A stretch of DNA of 64,000 nt from JAJXZJ01 sp050012855 (GTDB lineage: Bacteria; Verrucomicrobiota; Verrucomicrobiia; Limisphaerales; J093), in NCBI GenBank assembly GCA_050012855.1, contig JBEKGJ010000014.1, positions 27,431 to 91,430 of the forward strand. The letters are read 5' to 3'. Of the stretch, positions 53,164-62,652 are shown one piece after another. Every line of letters begins with the position of its first letter. Position 1 is the stretch's first letter. The notes below the pieces were generated by a model that saw nothing but the letters and a program-made list of their open reading frames with translations, did not search any database and was not told the origin of the DNA. The position numbers and the translations under genes are program-made.

Positions 53164-54413
53164 GCTGGTGGTCCGAACTGCTGGTGCAGACCTGGCGCAA
53201 CGTCTGGGCGCACAAGCTGCGCAGCGCCCTCACGATGTTCGGCATCGCCTGGGGCGTCGCCTCGATCATTTTCATGATGGCCATTGGCGACGGGTTCAAG
53301 GTGGGTTATCGCCAAAGCCTCTACGTGCTGGGGACCGACATCGTGATTGTGTGGGGCGGGCGCACCAGCCGGCAGGCGGGCGACCAGCGGGCCGGCCGGC
53401 CCGTCCGGCTGACTTATGCAGACGTGGAGGCGATCCGCCGCGAGTGTTACCTCGTCAAGCATGTCACCCCGGAGCTGCAGCGGATGCTCAAGGCCAGCAG
53501 CGCGCACAACGCCGGCCTTTTTTCGACCCACGGCATCGCGCCGATTTACCAGCAAATCCGCTCGATGGACCTGGCGGCCGGCCGGCCGTTGAGCGAGGAC
53601 GATTTCGATGCCGCGCGCTGCGTCTGCGTTGTCGGCGAGCAGGTGCGCAAGCAGCTCTTCGCCAGCCGCCCGGCCGTGGGCGCCGAAGTCCGCATTCGCG
53701 ACATCCCCTTCACGGTCGTCGGCGAACTTAAGAAGAAAGACCAGAACAACTCCTACAACGGCCAGGATGGGGATAAGATTCTCATTCCGTATTCGACGAT
53801 GGCGCGGCACTTTCCGGACCCGCGCCCGTTCGTCGGGGTCGGCGCGATTGACAATCTCATTTTCATGCCGCGGGCCGCGGATGATCACGACGCGGCGGTG
53901 CGCCAGGTCCGGGCCGTGCTGGGACGTGGTCATGGATTCGCGGTGGACGACGAAGGCGCCCTCTGGGTGTGGGACACGGTGCGCTCGGCGCGCCTGGTGG
54001 GCGGGGTCTTTGAATCCATGCAGATCTTCCTCGCGGTTGTGGCGGTGATCACGCTCGGGTTGGGCGGGCTCGGGGTGATGAACATCATGCTGGTGGCCGT
54101 GGCCGAGCGGACGCGCGAGATCGGCATCAAGATGGCCATTGGCGCGACGCCGGGCCGCATCCAGACCGAGTTTCTCCTCGAAGCGCTGCTGCTGACGCTG
54201 GGCAGCGGTTTCGTAGGGGTTGCATTCGCGTTCGTCATCAGCGACTTGGTCAGTCGCCTGCCGTTGCCCGCGATGTTCGCCGGCCTGCCGATCACGCGCC
54301 TCACGGCCGGAATGGCGTTTGGCACGCTGGCCGGGGTGGGCCTGCTCGCGGCGTTTTATCCGGCCCGGCGCGCCTCCCAGCTCACGCCGGTCGAAGCCTT
54401 GCGCTACGAATGA
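53160..54413 (+). CDS. MacB/FtsX-type ABC transporter permease 1
   Basis: This is a 417-residue protein starting with GTG in an overlap with the adaptor gene. The N-terminal helix (LRSALTMFGIAWGVASIIFM), the periplasmic MacB_PCD domain (about residues 60-265) and the C-terminal FtsX helices (LGGLGVMNIMLVAVAERTRE) are present. It has no ATP-binding domain, unlike MacB. A separate ATPase must be supplied from elsewhere. Confidence 0.92.
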   Translation: MSWWSELLVQTWRNVWAHKLRSALTMFGIAWGVASIIFMMAIGDGFKVGYRQSLYVLGTDIVIVWGGRTSRQAGDQRAGRPVRLTYADVEAIRRECYLVKHVTPELQRMLKASSAHNAGLFSTHGIAPIYQQIRSMDLAAGRPLSEDDFDAARCVCVVGEQVRKQLFASRPAVGAEVRIRDIPFTVVGELKKKDQNNSYNGQDGDKILIPYSTMARHFPDPRPFVGVGAIDNLIFMPRAADDHDAAVRQVRAVLGRGHGFAVDDEGALWVWDTVRSARLVGGVFESMQIFLAVVAVITLGLGGLGVMNIMLVAVAERTREIGIKMAIGATPGRIQTEFLLEALLLTLGSGFVGVAFAFVISDLVSRLPLPAMFAGLPITRLTAGMAFGTLAGVGLLAAFYPARRASQLTPVEALRYE

Positions 54414-55663
54414 CGCGCCACATTCTCAGCGAGGCGTTCAACGCCCTGAGGCATTACCGGCTTCGCTCCGCGCTGACCATGCTGAGCGTCGCCTGGGGCG
54501 TGGCTTCGCTCACGCTCCTGCTGTCCTATGGCCAGGGGTTCAAGGTCGCCCTGGTCGAGGCGTTCGATCAGATCGGCAAGGACTTGATCGTCATTTTTCC
54601 AGGACAGACCAGCGAACAGGCCGGCGGGGAGCGTTCGGGCCGCCGGATTCTGCTGGAACTGAAAGATGTCGAGGCGTTGCGCGAAGGGGTCCCCGCCATC
54701 GAGGCAATCTCGCCCGAAATCCGCTTCTACCGGCCGGTGAACTTCGGTTATCGCACGCGGAACTACAGCATCGCCGGTGTCCACGCGGCCTACGGCCGGA
54801 TCCGCAACATGGAGGTCGCCGAGGGGCGATTTCTCTCGGACGACGACGTCCTCCAGCACCGGCGGGTGGCCGTGATTGGCGCGGACCTGAAGAAACAGTT
54901 GTTCAGCGGCATTCCGGCTATCGGCGAGGACATCAAAATTGACGGTGCGCGCTTTTCCGTCGTCGGGGTGCTGCAAAAGAAGACGCAAATCAGCAACTAC
55001 ACGTCGCCGGACGACCTGTCAGCCTTTACGCCCTACAGCACGCTGGCCGCGATGATGAACTCCCGTTACCTTGAAAACATCGTGGTGCTGCCCGCGCAGA
55101 ACCTGTTTCGGCACCCGTTCATCGCCAGCCTGCGCGCTTCCCTGGCCCGGGCGCATCACTTTGGCGAAAGCGACGAGCGGGCGGTGACCATCCTGGACTG
55201 GAATGAATTTAAGGTGCTGGTGACAAGCATGAGCGCTGGCCTCGAAATCCTGCTGCTGATCATTGGGACGCTGACCCTGAGCATCGGCGCGGTGGGCGTG
55301 ATGAACATCATGCTGGTGTCGGTGACCGAACGGACGCGCGAAATTGGGGTGCTCAAGGCGCTGGGCGCGCGGCGGCGGCACATCCTTCTGCAAATCCTGC
55401 TCGAAGGACTCACGCTGACGACGCTCGGCGGCCTGCTGGGATTTGTCATCGCCGCCCTGGCGACCCGGTTGATTGGCACGTTGCCGTTGCTCGGCCCGCT
55501 GTTCGAGGACACTTCGGGACGGAGCGACATTCACCTCGGCCTGTCCGTCCATGCCCTGGGAGTTGCCACCGTGGTTTTGATCCTGGTGGGGCTGATCGCC
55601 GGATTGTTGCCGGCCGTGCGCGCGTCGCGACTTGACCCGGTGGCCGCCATGCGCAGCGATTGA
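54410..55663 (+). CDS. MacB/FtsX-type ABC transporter permease 2
   Basis: This is a 417-residue paralogue of the preceding permease with the same layout (LRSALTMLSVAWGVASLTLL at the start, IGAVGVMNIMLVSVTERTRE and ALGARRRHILLQILLEG near the end). It begins in an ATGA overlap. The two permeases probably form a heterodimer. No nucleotide-binding subunit follows, since the next gene is on the other strand. Confidence 0.92.
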   Translation: MTRHILSEAFNALRHYRLRSALTMLSVAWGVASLTLLLSYGQGFKVALVEAFDQIGKDLIVIFPGQTSEQAGGERSGRRILLELKDVEALREGVPAIEAISPEIRFYRPVNFGYRTRNYSIAGVHAAYGRIRNMEVAEGRFLSDDDVLQHRRVAVIGADLKKQLFSGIPAIGEDIKIDGARFSVVGVLQKKTQISNYTSPDDLSAFTPYSTLAAMMNSRYLENIVVLPAQNLFRHPFIASLRASLARAHHFGESDERAVTILDWNEFKVLVTSMSAGLEILLLIIGTLTLSIGAVGVMNIMLVSVTERTREIGVLKALGARRRHILLQILLEGLTLTTLGGLLGFVIAALATRLIGTLPLLGPLFEDTSGRSDIHLGLSVHALGVATVVLILVGLIAGLLPAVRASRLDPVAAMRSD

Positions 55664-55682
55664 GGCGCCGGGATTCGCCGGC

Positions 55683-56285
55683 TCAGGGCGACGAGGCGCT
55701 CTCCAGCGCGTGCAGCTTGGGGCCGACCAGGTCGCCGATCCGGTTGCCGGCGAGGATGAGCACGGCCGCAAAGCCGATGGTCAGCACGGCCAGGACCAGG
55801 AAACTCCAGAAATGGCGCGCCTCAAATCGCTGCAGCGAGCGGGCGAACGCGATCAGGCCGATGAGGGCGGCGACCACGATGGTCGCGTCAATGCTCGCAC
55901 GCTGCCAGTAGCTGCCGCCCAGGTGCAGCCACATGCCGAACTCGTCGAAGGTCAGCCCCAGCGCCACGCCGTACACCAGCGCCGTCCGGTCCGCCGCCTG
56001 GTCAACGGGCCGCCGGAAAATGGCGTAGCCTGCGACCGCCGAGAGCAGGAAGATGCCGTAATTCAAGTGGTGCACGTGCGTCCCCTGCAGGAAAAAGTAC
56101 AGGTTCGGCATGTGGCCCGACATGATCAGGACCACGACGGTGCGCGAGAGCACGAAGGTGAGGATGAAGCTGAACAAGGCCCGGCGGGCCAGGCGATGCG
56201 GCGTGGCGTGAGGATGGCCGGGCCTGGTCGCGGCAGGCGCGGGAGGGGCGCCGTCGGTTTCCTTGGGTGGAAGTGTCATGGCCAT
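55683..56285 (-). CDS. Conserved integral membrane protein of unknown function
   Basis: This is a protein of about 200 residues with five to six hydrophobic segments (SFILTFVLSRTVVVLIMSGH; YGIFLLSAVAGYAIF; ATIVVAALIGLIAF; FLVLAVLTIGFAAVLIL). Conserved-looking polar motifs lie at the membrane surface: GTHVHHLNYG and GLTFDEFGMWLHLGGSYWQ. These His, Asp and Glu residues suggest a metal or lipid-head-group site, but I cannot name the family with confidence. The start at 56285 (MAMTLPPK) is preferred to the upstream frame, which is Arg/Pro-rich. It is convergent with the permease operon. Confidence 0.75.
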   Translation of the reverse strand: MAMTLPPKETDGAPPAPAATRPGHPHATPHRLARRALFSFILTFVLSRTVVVLIMSGHMPNLYFFLQGTHVHHLNYGIFLLSAVAGYAIFRRPVDQAADRTALVYGVALGLTFDEFGMWLHLGGSYWQRASIDATIVVAALIGLIAFARSLQRFEARHFWSFLVLAVLTIGFAAVLILAGNRIGDLVGPKLHALESASSP

Positions 56286-56372
56286 GCTTGAGAGTGCAGG
56301 ATGGCTGAGTGTGCCGGGGCGGAGCGGGCGGGTCAATCCTGCGACGCTCCTGGGGCCGCGCGCACGCCGCAC

Positions 56373-56984
56373 TCACACCGGCGCCACGGGCAAGCGCAGG
56401 ATCGTCTTCAGCTTCTCCGGCGCCATGCGGCGCGGATCGGAGATGTAGATCTCGTGATGTGGCCCCGCGAACTTCAAGCCGTGCTGGCCGGCAAAGGCAC
56501 CCATCACGGCGACGGTGTCGCCTTCACGCTCGTACGGGCCCACGTGGAGCATCTGCACGCAACGGCCCTCGTCAATCGTCGCCAACTTCACCTGCTTCAC
56601 GTCGGCGGGCTTGCCCTTGGCGATGAGCTTGGCGGCGGCTTCGGCCAGTTCCGGCGCCGCCACGAACTCCGGCGTGCGGATCATCAATTGCCAACGCCAC
56701 TGGTCCTTCGGTATTGCCGCGGGATTGCCGTCGTAGAAATACTGCGCCTCGAGCCGGCCGACGGTGTAATCTTGCCGGCCTCCGAATTTGCGGGTCATTT
56801 TGACCGTGAACGCGATGGCGTAGAGCGCGCCGATGCGGGCCTGAAACTCCTCGCCGCCGGGGCGCCCCTGACCGGCGACGGCGAGGTAACGTGCCGTTGC
56901 GATGTGGAGCAGCACAGGTTCCTTGGGCGCGACGTAATCGGCTTTATGGAGTTTGCCGAGATCAATCTTCGTTGCCGTGGTCAT
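56373..56984 (-). CDS. GyrI-like small-molecule-binding domain protein
   Basis: This is a 203-residue protein with the SOUL/GyrI-like fold (HIATARYLAVAGQGRPGGEE, RCVQMLHVGPYEREGDTVAV, HHEIYISDPRRMAPEKLKTI). Such domains bind small aromatic or drug-like ligands and may also act as hydrolases. It starts 18 bases after the AraC/GyrI gene on the same strand, so the two are co-transcribed. It is probably the stand-alone binding or degrading partner of the regulator. Confidence 0.88.
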   Translation of the reverse strand: MTTATKIDLGKLHKADYVAPKEPVLLHIATARYLAVAGQGRPGGEEFQARIGALYAIAFTVKMTRKFGGRQDYTVGRLEAQYFYDGNPAAIPKDQWRWQLMIRTPEFVAAPELAEAAAKLIAKGKPADVKQVKLATIDEGRCVQMLHVGPYEREGDTVAVMGAFAGQHGLKFAGPHHEIYISDPRRMAPEKLKTILRLPVAPV

Positions 56985-57002
56985 GATGGGGTTCCTTTCG
57001 GT

Positions 57003-57923
57003 TTAACGGGCAGCCAGTGGAAGGTGAAGGTCGGTGATCAAATCCTCCGGCTCGGTGTTCTCCGGCGAGTTCAGATACTCTTCAAAGCAGGGCGCGGCGG
57101 CCATTTCGCGGCCACTGCGCGGAAGCCACTGGCCAACCAGCCGCTGGTAACTCTTGCCGAGTTTCGCGTAAGGCCCGTGATGGGTCAGGACCGCGTACTC
57201 GCCGCCGGCGATCACCTGCACGCCGACCTCGCCCGCCGGCTCAAAGTCCGCGCCCATGGATACGCAGGCGTCGTAACGAAGCTTGTCCGGCGGCGTCACC
57301 TCCGGGTCGTCGTGGCAGACGCCGATGAACCGGCTGTCACCGCCGAGCAGTCCCTCCTTCTCGATGAACATGCAGAATTTGTCCCAAGTCGCACCAACCT
57401 GGGCGTAAGGTCCGACATGGCGCATGAAAGCCACGCGGATGGGGGTGAGTCGTTGGATGGTCACATGCATGGCGGTGGGGGAGTGACGGATGGTTTTGAA
57501 ATCCCGCAGGGCGCGCACCGCGTGATAGTGGATGCCGGATCGCGCCGGCAGGTTCGCGGGCGCGCCGGATCGCGCGCGGAACGCCGAAGGCGACCGCCCA
57601 AAACTGGTCTTGAACGCGCGACTGAACGCCTCGTGCGTCTCGTAGCCGGCCTCGAGCGCGATCTCGATCACCGGCCGTCGTCCCAGTTTCAAGCGGCCGG
57701 CGGCCCGTTCGAGACGCAGCCGCCGGATGTGGGCCATCAGCGTCTCGCCCACCAGCCCTGTGAACACGCGATGAAAATGATAGGGCGACAGACAGGCGCG
57801 CGCCGCGAGCATTTCGAGTTCCAGCGGACCATCGAGCCTCTCCTGGATCAGCACCAGCACGCGCAGGAGCCGTTGCTTGTAATCGCGCAGGGTCGTCTCG
57901 CGAATCGGCGCCACGTTCATCAA
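57003..57923 (-). CDS. AraC-family regulator fused to a GyrI-like effector domain
   Basis: This is a 306-residue protein. Two helix-turn-helix motifs at residues about 15-110 (LEMLAARACLSPYHFHRVFT, IALEAGYETHEAFSRAFKTS, then FGRSPSAFR) are followed by a GyrI-like domain at about 145-300 (RVAFMRHVGPYAQVGATWDK, YAVLTHHGPYAKLGKSYQRL). This is the Rob/BmrR-like plan in which ligand binding controls DNA binding. It probably regulates the downstream GyrI-like gene and a multidrug response. Confidence 0.92.
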   Translation of the reverse strand: MMNVAPIRETTLRDYKQRLLRVLVLIQERLDGPLELEMLAARACLSPYHFHRVFTGLVGETLMAHIRRLRLERAAGRLKLGRRPVIEIALEAGYETHEAFSRAFKTSFGRSPSAFRARSGAPANLPARSGIHYHAVRALRDFKTIRHSPTAMHVTIQRLTPIRVAFMRHVGPYAQVGATWDKFCMFIEKEGLLGGDSRFIGVCHDDPEVTPPDKLRYDACVSMGADFEPAGEVGVQVIAGGEYAVLTHHGPYAKLGKSYQRLVGQWLPRSGREMAAAPCFEEYLNSPENTEPEDLITDLHLPLAAR

Positions 57924-58080
57924 TGCCGAGCTTAGCGGAATGCGGGGCGTGCGGCTTGATCATTTTTGCGGTTTATGGCCGCCCGAACCACGGGCGTCGC
58001 CGACCGGTGAGTTGAGGAGCACAGGCCGCCGGCCTGTTCCGTCGGGTGGCCCGCCCGACGAAATGGTTGCGGGTCGGGGT

Positions 58081-58818
58081 TTAGCGCAATTGCCGGCCGT
58101 GTGACTTGAGCCATTGCTCCGCGAGTTGGTAATCCGGGCAAAACCCTGCAACCGTCTGCCAGAACCGCGAAGAATGGTTCATTACGCGGAGATGCGCCAG
58201 TTCATGGAAAATGAGGTAGTCGCGGACGAACGGCGGGGTTTGCACCAGCCGCCAGTTGAGGGAAACCGTGCCACGCCGCGAACATGATCCCCAACGCGAA
58301 CGCTGGTTGCGGACCGTCACGCGCCGGACGGGCAGGGCGTGCGGTGACGCCAGTTCGAGCACGCGGGCCGGCAACTCACAAGCGGCCAACCGCCACAGAT
58401 GCCGTTCCACCACCGTTCGCAAATCCGCGGCCGGATCCGCAACGGGCACGGCTTGATCCGCGAACCTGATCGTACTGACTGAACCATTTTGGCCGACGAC
58501 CAGCGGCACGGATTCGCCGCGGAAGAAGATCACCGTGCCGGCGAACCAGCCGTGCGGCCCGGGCGGAGCGGCCGCTTGACGTGCCAGTTGGCGCATGAGC
58601 CAGGCAGTCTGGCGCTCGGTGAACGTGCGAGCCTCGGCGAATGAACCATTGCGCGGCACGGTGACGCGCGCGATACCGCCGGCGTCCAGACGCAGGATGT
58701 AACGCCGGGCGCGGGGATGGCGCACGAATCGCAGCGGCACGGTCTGCGCGGCGACTTGGAGCGGGCGTTCGTCGGGCGGCTGCTGGCGGCGTGGTCGGAA
58801 CAAAAACTCAAGCTGCAC
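58081..58818 (-). CDS. YgjP-like (SprT/WSS1-type) zinc metallopeptidase
   Basis: This is a 245-residue protein. The zinc motif HELAHLRVMNHSSRFW (HExxH plus a downstream His) and the preceding RSRWGSCSRRGTVSLNWRLV are the signature of the YgjP/DUF45 metal-dependent hydrolases. The N-terminal half is a beta-rich part (RRYILRLDAGGIARVTVPRN). The substrate is unknown; relatives act on DNA-protein crosslinks or as general peptidases. The region 57924-58080 downstream has no gene. Confidence 0.9.
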   Translation of the reverse strand: MQLEFLFRPRRQQPPDERPLQVAAQTVPLRFVRHPRARRYILRLDAGGIARVTVPRNGSFAEARTFTERQTAWLMRQLARQAAAPPGPHGWFAGTVIFFRGESVPLVVGQNGSVSTIRFADQAVPVADPAADLRTVVERHLWRLAACELPARVLELASPHALPVRRVTVRNQRSRWGSCSRRGTVSLNWRLVQTPPFVRDYLIFHELAHLRVMNHSSRFWQTVAGFCPDYQLAEQWLKSHGRQLR

Positions 58819-58953
58819 GCCGGGAGTTTAAGCGTAGCGACGATGATTTGGCAAACGAAGGTCAAACCGCCGCGGTCACCATGCCGGGATTGAGGATTTT
58901 GAACTGCGCGTCCGGCGCGCCCGAGGCGATTGGGCGAAGTGCCGTGTGGATTG

Positions 58954-59613
58954 TCATGTATGTTCCATCGCTTGCCAACCGGGATCGAAATCAACAGCGC
59001 CATGAAACTTGCCGCCCCACAGGCTCTGGTTGCCCACGTGCTGTACCAGCGATGGGACATGATAATACAAGGGGCGTTGTAGCCTGGCCGCCAAACGGAA
59101 TACCCGAATATCGAGTGGGGCAATCACTTCGTCCCAATGAGCCACAAGGTATTCGATCGTGCCATGTGTCAGCAATAAGGCTTGGCTGCCGTAGGTATAG
59201 TGTGGATGGGCCTCAAAAAAGTTGTCCTGCGGGGCTGCAAACACGCTGCGCACGCCCGGGTTGTAGAGGCTGGCCAGCGTAATGTGGCCGTTTTTCAAAG
59301 GCCACCAGGCCGCGATGTTTTGCCAGAGATGATTGTTGAAAATGAGGTCATCCTCAAGGAACAAAAGCCACGGTGCCTTTGTCCGAAGTCCGTATGCAAG
59401 CGCAAGGTACCCGGTGTCCACGATGTTCTGCAATCGATCGCTCGTTAGCTTTCGGTCCTGCTGGACATGAACCGGCCTTTCACGCCAGTCCGTAACTGCC
59501 AAGTGCGCGAGTGTTTGTCGGCATATGTCCGCACGTTCTGCGCAAGAGATTAGCACGCAGGCCAATGGCAGGTCTGGTTCACTCGGTCTCATCGGCTTTA
59601 GACCAGTTACCAC
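58954..59613 (-). CDS. Glycosyltransferase-like protein (GT-A type, LEDD motif)
   Basis: This is a 219-residue protein beginning LACVLISCAERADICRQTLA, with WLLFLEDDLIFNNHLW as the metal and nucleotide-sugar binding acidic motif of GT-A enzymes (LPS or GT25-like). A further conserved stretch is YTYGSQALLLTHGTIEYLVA. It overlaps the upstream mannosyltransferase-like gene by 35 bases and forms the end of a three-gene glycosyltransferase unit. G+C is lower than the average of the window. Confidence 0.75.
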   Translation of the reverse strand: MVTGLKPMRPSEPDLPLACVLISCAERADICRQTLAHLAVTDWRERPVHVQQDRKLTSDRLQNIVDTGYLALAYGLRTKAPWLLFLEDDLIFNNHLWQNIAAWWPLKNGHITLASLYNPGVRSVFAAPQDNFFEAHPHYTYGSQALLLTHGTIEYLVAHWDEVIAPLDIRVFRLAARLQRPLYYHVPSLVQHVGNQSLWGGKFHGAVDFDPGWQAMEHT

Positions 59614-60829
59614 CGAGATCGGGAGTTAGCTCAATGGGCATCTGTTCAAACCGCAACCAGCGTCCACGCCAGACTCCATCGGCACTTTGCCGCAGACGAC
59701 AGACCGTATCCTCTTCCCCGGCGACCTCCAAAATTACATTTCCGTCTTCCGATTTCAGATCCCATAACCTCTCGCATGCGGCGGCGCCGACACCTATGGT
59801 GCCATCAGGCAGGAAACTCATGGACCTACGATCATAGCCCACACGATGGTAGTCAAACTGGCTCTCCGTCAACTGACGAAGGGCCGCCAGCTCGCCAGGA
59901 GTCCTTCCGGAAGGACTGCATCGTTCATCCCCGATCCGGCCGTTCCAGAGTCGGCGTAGTTCTCGAATATAAGCTCGGCATTCGTCTTCATACTGAAAAT
60001 CTCCAATTGCTTTGTTCGGCTCAAACAGGTTCCACTTGTCGAGGTTTCGGTGCTGAAAAACTCGCCGCCCGTCGAAATCATGCTGACACATCGTGTCATC
60101 GAGCGGGTAGATGGGCGTCGCGGGCATGGAATAGGGTTGGCCGAGCTTCCGGAACGCCAGATGGAAGGTTTCCTTGTCCCCATGCACATAGTGGTAATAA
60201 AAGTCGGAGTGCTCATTGAACCACATCGTCAGTTGGAGAGCCCGCCAGCAACGTTCCTTGTCCATCAGCAACTGGCCGGTTTCAAACTCGGGTTCGTCGC
60301 GATAGGCAACCCCGCAGATTCGCCAGATGGGCCGGTGCGGTTCCAACCGCCCAAAATCAGGCCAGAAAATTGCCCCGGTTTGGCGGAACTCCGGCGTTTC
60401 AAACAGGAACTCCGGATTGACCACCGGCACATTGTCGGCATCCAGCAGTAGGACTTCCTTGAAAGGACAATGCAGGATCGCGAACGGCTTGAGCTCCCAG
60501 CCGTTCAGAATACGCACCGGGTGCCGGTTGCGGACGGCTGTCGCGTCAATACATTCCACCTTGAAAGGCCGAACCAGCTCCGCCATCCGGCGATCAAGTT
60601 CACGCTTGCCAAGATGCCAGATTTGAGCGGGCAGACCGCACCCCAGTCGCCGGAGCATTCGGATGCAGACCCAGGCACAGGTGAAATAGCGGATTCCGCC
60701 GCCGCAGATCACAATACCCCGGGAGGCATGGCCGCCGGGATAAACCGGCATGGAACCAACGAACTTCTCACTAAGAGCAAGCGCTGTCTCAGGAGTCAGA
60801 ACGATGTCCGAGTCGTTTGGCGCTGTCAT
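59579..60829 (-). CDS. Mannosyltransferase-like (Mannosyl_trans3 family) glycosyltransferase
   Basis: This is a 416-residue protein with the family layout of fungal-type alpha-mannosyltransferases found sporadically in bacteria: GIVICGGGIRYFTCAWVCIR near the start, then FKEVLLLDADNVPVVNPEFL (a DAD metal site), TGAIFWPDFGR, and FETGQLLMDKERCWRALQLT, where EtGQ is typical. It would transfer a hexose in surface glycan synthesis. It starts in an ATGA overlap with the GT9-like gene. Confidence 0.85.
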   Translation of the reverse strand: MTAPNDSDIVLTPETALALSEKFVGSMPVYPGGHASRGIVICGGGIRYFTCAWVCIRMLRRLGCGLPAQIWHLGKRELDRRMAELVRPFKVECIDATAVRNRHPVRILNGWELKPFAILHCPFKEVLLLDADNVPVVNPEFLFETPEFRQTGAIFWPDFGRLEPHRPIWRICGVAYRDEPEFETGQLLMDKERCWRALQLTMWFNEHSDFYYHYVHGDKETFHLAFRKLGQPYSMPATPIYPLDDTMCQHDFDGRRVFQHRNLDKWNLFEPNKAIGDFQYEDECRAYIRELRRLWNGRIGDERCSPSGRTPGELAALRQLTESQFDYHRVGYDRRSMSFLPDGTIGVGAAACERLWDLKSEDGNVILEVAGEEDTVCRLRQSADGVWRGRWLRFEQMPIELTPDLGGNWSKADETE

Positions 60830-61833
60830 GCAAGAACCTTTTCAGCGGCAGTCCACTGACTGGGCGTCACGTAGCTGGTCGTGCCGCCTTGGAAATACAG
60901 TTCGATTCGCCGAATGACGTCCGCCGCGGTGATCATGTCCATGCAGCGCGGCAGTGTTTCGACAATATCCACGCACCGGTTCTCCGGCCGGTCTTTCTCA
61001 TCCTGGTCGCCGAGCGGCAGCACACGGGATTTCCAGCACCCCCCATTGTCGCAGCACCGCAACGCGCCGTTGGTGTGGATGAACTGGTGGTGCGGATACG
61101 CTTCCCACTGTGAAGGCTCGCGACCGCCGGCGACGACAACGCAGGGCCGGTTCTTCGGGGTCCCCCCCTTGACCTCGACCGCTGCCGCCAGGTGCATCAA
61201 GGCGGTGACCGGGCAGAGCACACCCTGCGCGTGATAGACGAGCCGCACCAGTTGCCGTAAATCGGTCTTGCCGCGAAGATCAATGACGCCTTTCATCCCT
61301 GGATGGTGATGGCCGTTCTCCCCCACTTGCACAAATACGATCCTTCCCCGGAAATGGTCCACCACGGCTTGAAAGCGTTCCAGCGCCCACCACTTGGCCG
61401 TGAAATCGAACTTGCCGCCGGCGACCACGATCCAGAACGGCGTGTCCTCTCTCGTGAGTTCCTGGACCTGGGACCACCACGACTTCTCCAGCTCGGAAAT
61501 GTGAATATCGCCTTTGAACGTGGTGGGCCGAATGTGCAGACTCAATCGCTCATTGAGGAACTCCATGAACGCGTGGATGTAGTGATAAGGAGCCTGGTTG
61601 CTCTGGTGAATCAAGGGACAATGACATTCGACGATCTCGGCCTCGGGATCGCCGTCTTCCAGCGGTGTGATGAAGGGATTGTTCTCCCACAACTGCGGGC
61701 AGGGCGTCCGCACGTCGGTGACAAACCGGCCCGGATAACACTGGTGCAGGTCCCGGACGGCCGCCGTCAACATCACGATGTCGCCGGGGGAAAGGCTGTT
61801 CCGGAGAATCACTTTTCTGCGAGAATTTCCCAT
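60826..61833 (-). CDS. Glycosyltransferase family 9 (heptosyltransferase)-like protein
   Basis: This is a 335-residue protein. The start KVILRNSLSPGDIVMLTAAV is the GT9 loop (RxxxxGDxxMLTxxxR), and the second Rossmann half has FWIVVAGGKFDFTAKWWALE and LVYHAQGVLCPVTALMHLAA, the nucleotide-sugar region of heptosyltransferases. Cys-rich CCDNGGCW near residue 270 is unusual. It is the first gene of the three-gene unit. Confidence 0.85.
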   Translation of the reverse strand: MGNSRRKVILRNSLSPGDIVMLTAAVRDLHQCYPGRFVTDVRTPCPQLWENNPFITPLEDGDPEAEIVECHCPLIHQSNQAPYHYIHAFMEFLNERLSLHIRPTTFKGDIHISELEKSWWSQVQELTREDTPFWIVVAGGKFDFTAKWWALERFQAVVDHFRGRIVFVQVGENGHHHPGMKGVIDLRGKTDLRQLVRLVYHAQGVLCPVTALMHLAAAVEVKGGTPKNRPCVVVAGGREPSQWEAYPHHQFIHTNGALRCCDNGGCWKSRVLPLGDQDEKDRPENRCVDIVETLPRCMDMITAADVIRRIELYFQGGTTSYVTPSQWTAAEKVLA

Positions 61834-62022
61834 CTGGGCAATTCTGGTCGTAAGTTACTGTTTCCCGCAAGCCTAGTCTGCTAGAAACAACTCGTCTTTC
61901 AAATTCTTTCTCCAGTCTGATCAGGGGTCGTTGTAATAGGGGGTCCACTTGTTTTTACGACAGTTCAACGATCCATGATCCGCCCCATTGACGGACTACA
62001 ACGTTGTGGCATAGTTATTGAC
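61834..62022. other. Divergent intergenic region
   Basis: The region lies between the glycosyltransferase unit (minus) and the hypothetical protein (plus). It is A+T-richer than the flanking genes and should contain both promoters. No clear boxes were assigned. Confidence 0.4.
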
Positions 62023-62652
62023 ATGTTGCGTTTATTTCGTTGCTTGAGCCAGTCCATTGGATCCAGGTTCTCAAAACCAGGCAGTTGTGGCAACTTGTTC
62101 CTCTTAATTGTCTGTGGTTTTCTTGTTGTCACAGTGGCCAGGGTCGCACTGCGTTGCTTCGGTTATTTTAACGGCGCCAAGTTACAGGCTTCCATCCAGC
62201 TTCTTGGCTACACCAACGCCTGGCAAGCACAAGCGATTGAGCGTCAATCGGGATTGGACAGGCCTTGGTCTTCCGCAATAACAATGTATGCCCCGGATGG
62301 CGCACGCGTCGCGATTCTCCAAGTTTCCAACAGTAGCCCATACTCCATCATTCGACGCCGAGGCCCGGAGATTATCATCGATCCGCGCAAAACTCCTTCT
62401 GATTATGTTCCTGCTGGCTGGAACGTGCTTCGACCACAAGAATGCGAGCAATTCTGGCTAGCGCCGCCGACCAATCGGGCACGATGGCGTTTTGCAATAG
62501 TTTGTGAGAAACTAGGACGTGACTCATACGGCGTTCGACCGCCAAACCTCACAACTCGGCTAAGGCGCTGGTTACGCGATCACTCGCTGCCGGTTCCTGA
62601 ACCCGGCCAGCCCCCCGCTGTTCAAATCTACAGTGACTGGATCGAGCGGTGA
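62023..62652 (+). CDS. Hypothetical membrane-anchored protein of a family seen in this phylum
   Basis: This is a protein of about 209 residues with one N-terminal transmembrane segment (NLFLLIVCGFLVVTVARVAL) and an extracytoplasmic beta-rich domain (LQASIQLLGYTNAWQAQA, AILQVSNSSPYSIIRRRGPE, and WRFAIVCEKLGR). The motif LLGYTN...VSNSSP recurs in uncharacterised Verrucomicrobiota proteins I recognise by pattern, but the function is unknown. The upstream ATG at 61975 is also in frame. It stands alone. Confidence 0.7.
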   Translation: MLRLFRCLSQSIGSRFSKPGSCGNLFLLIVCGFLVVTVARVALRCFGYFNGAKLQASIQLLGYTNAWQAQAIERQSGLDRPWSSAITMYAPDGARVAILQVSNSSPYSIIRRRGPEIIIDPRKTPSDYVPAGWNVLRPQECEQFWLAPPTNRARWRFAIVCEKLGRDSYGVRPPNLTTRLRRWLRDHSLPVPEPGQPPAVQIYSDWIER

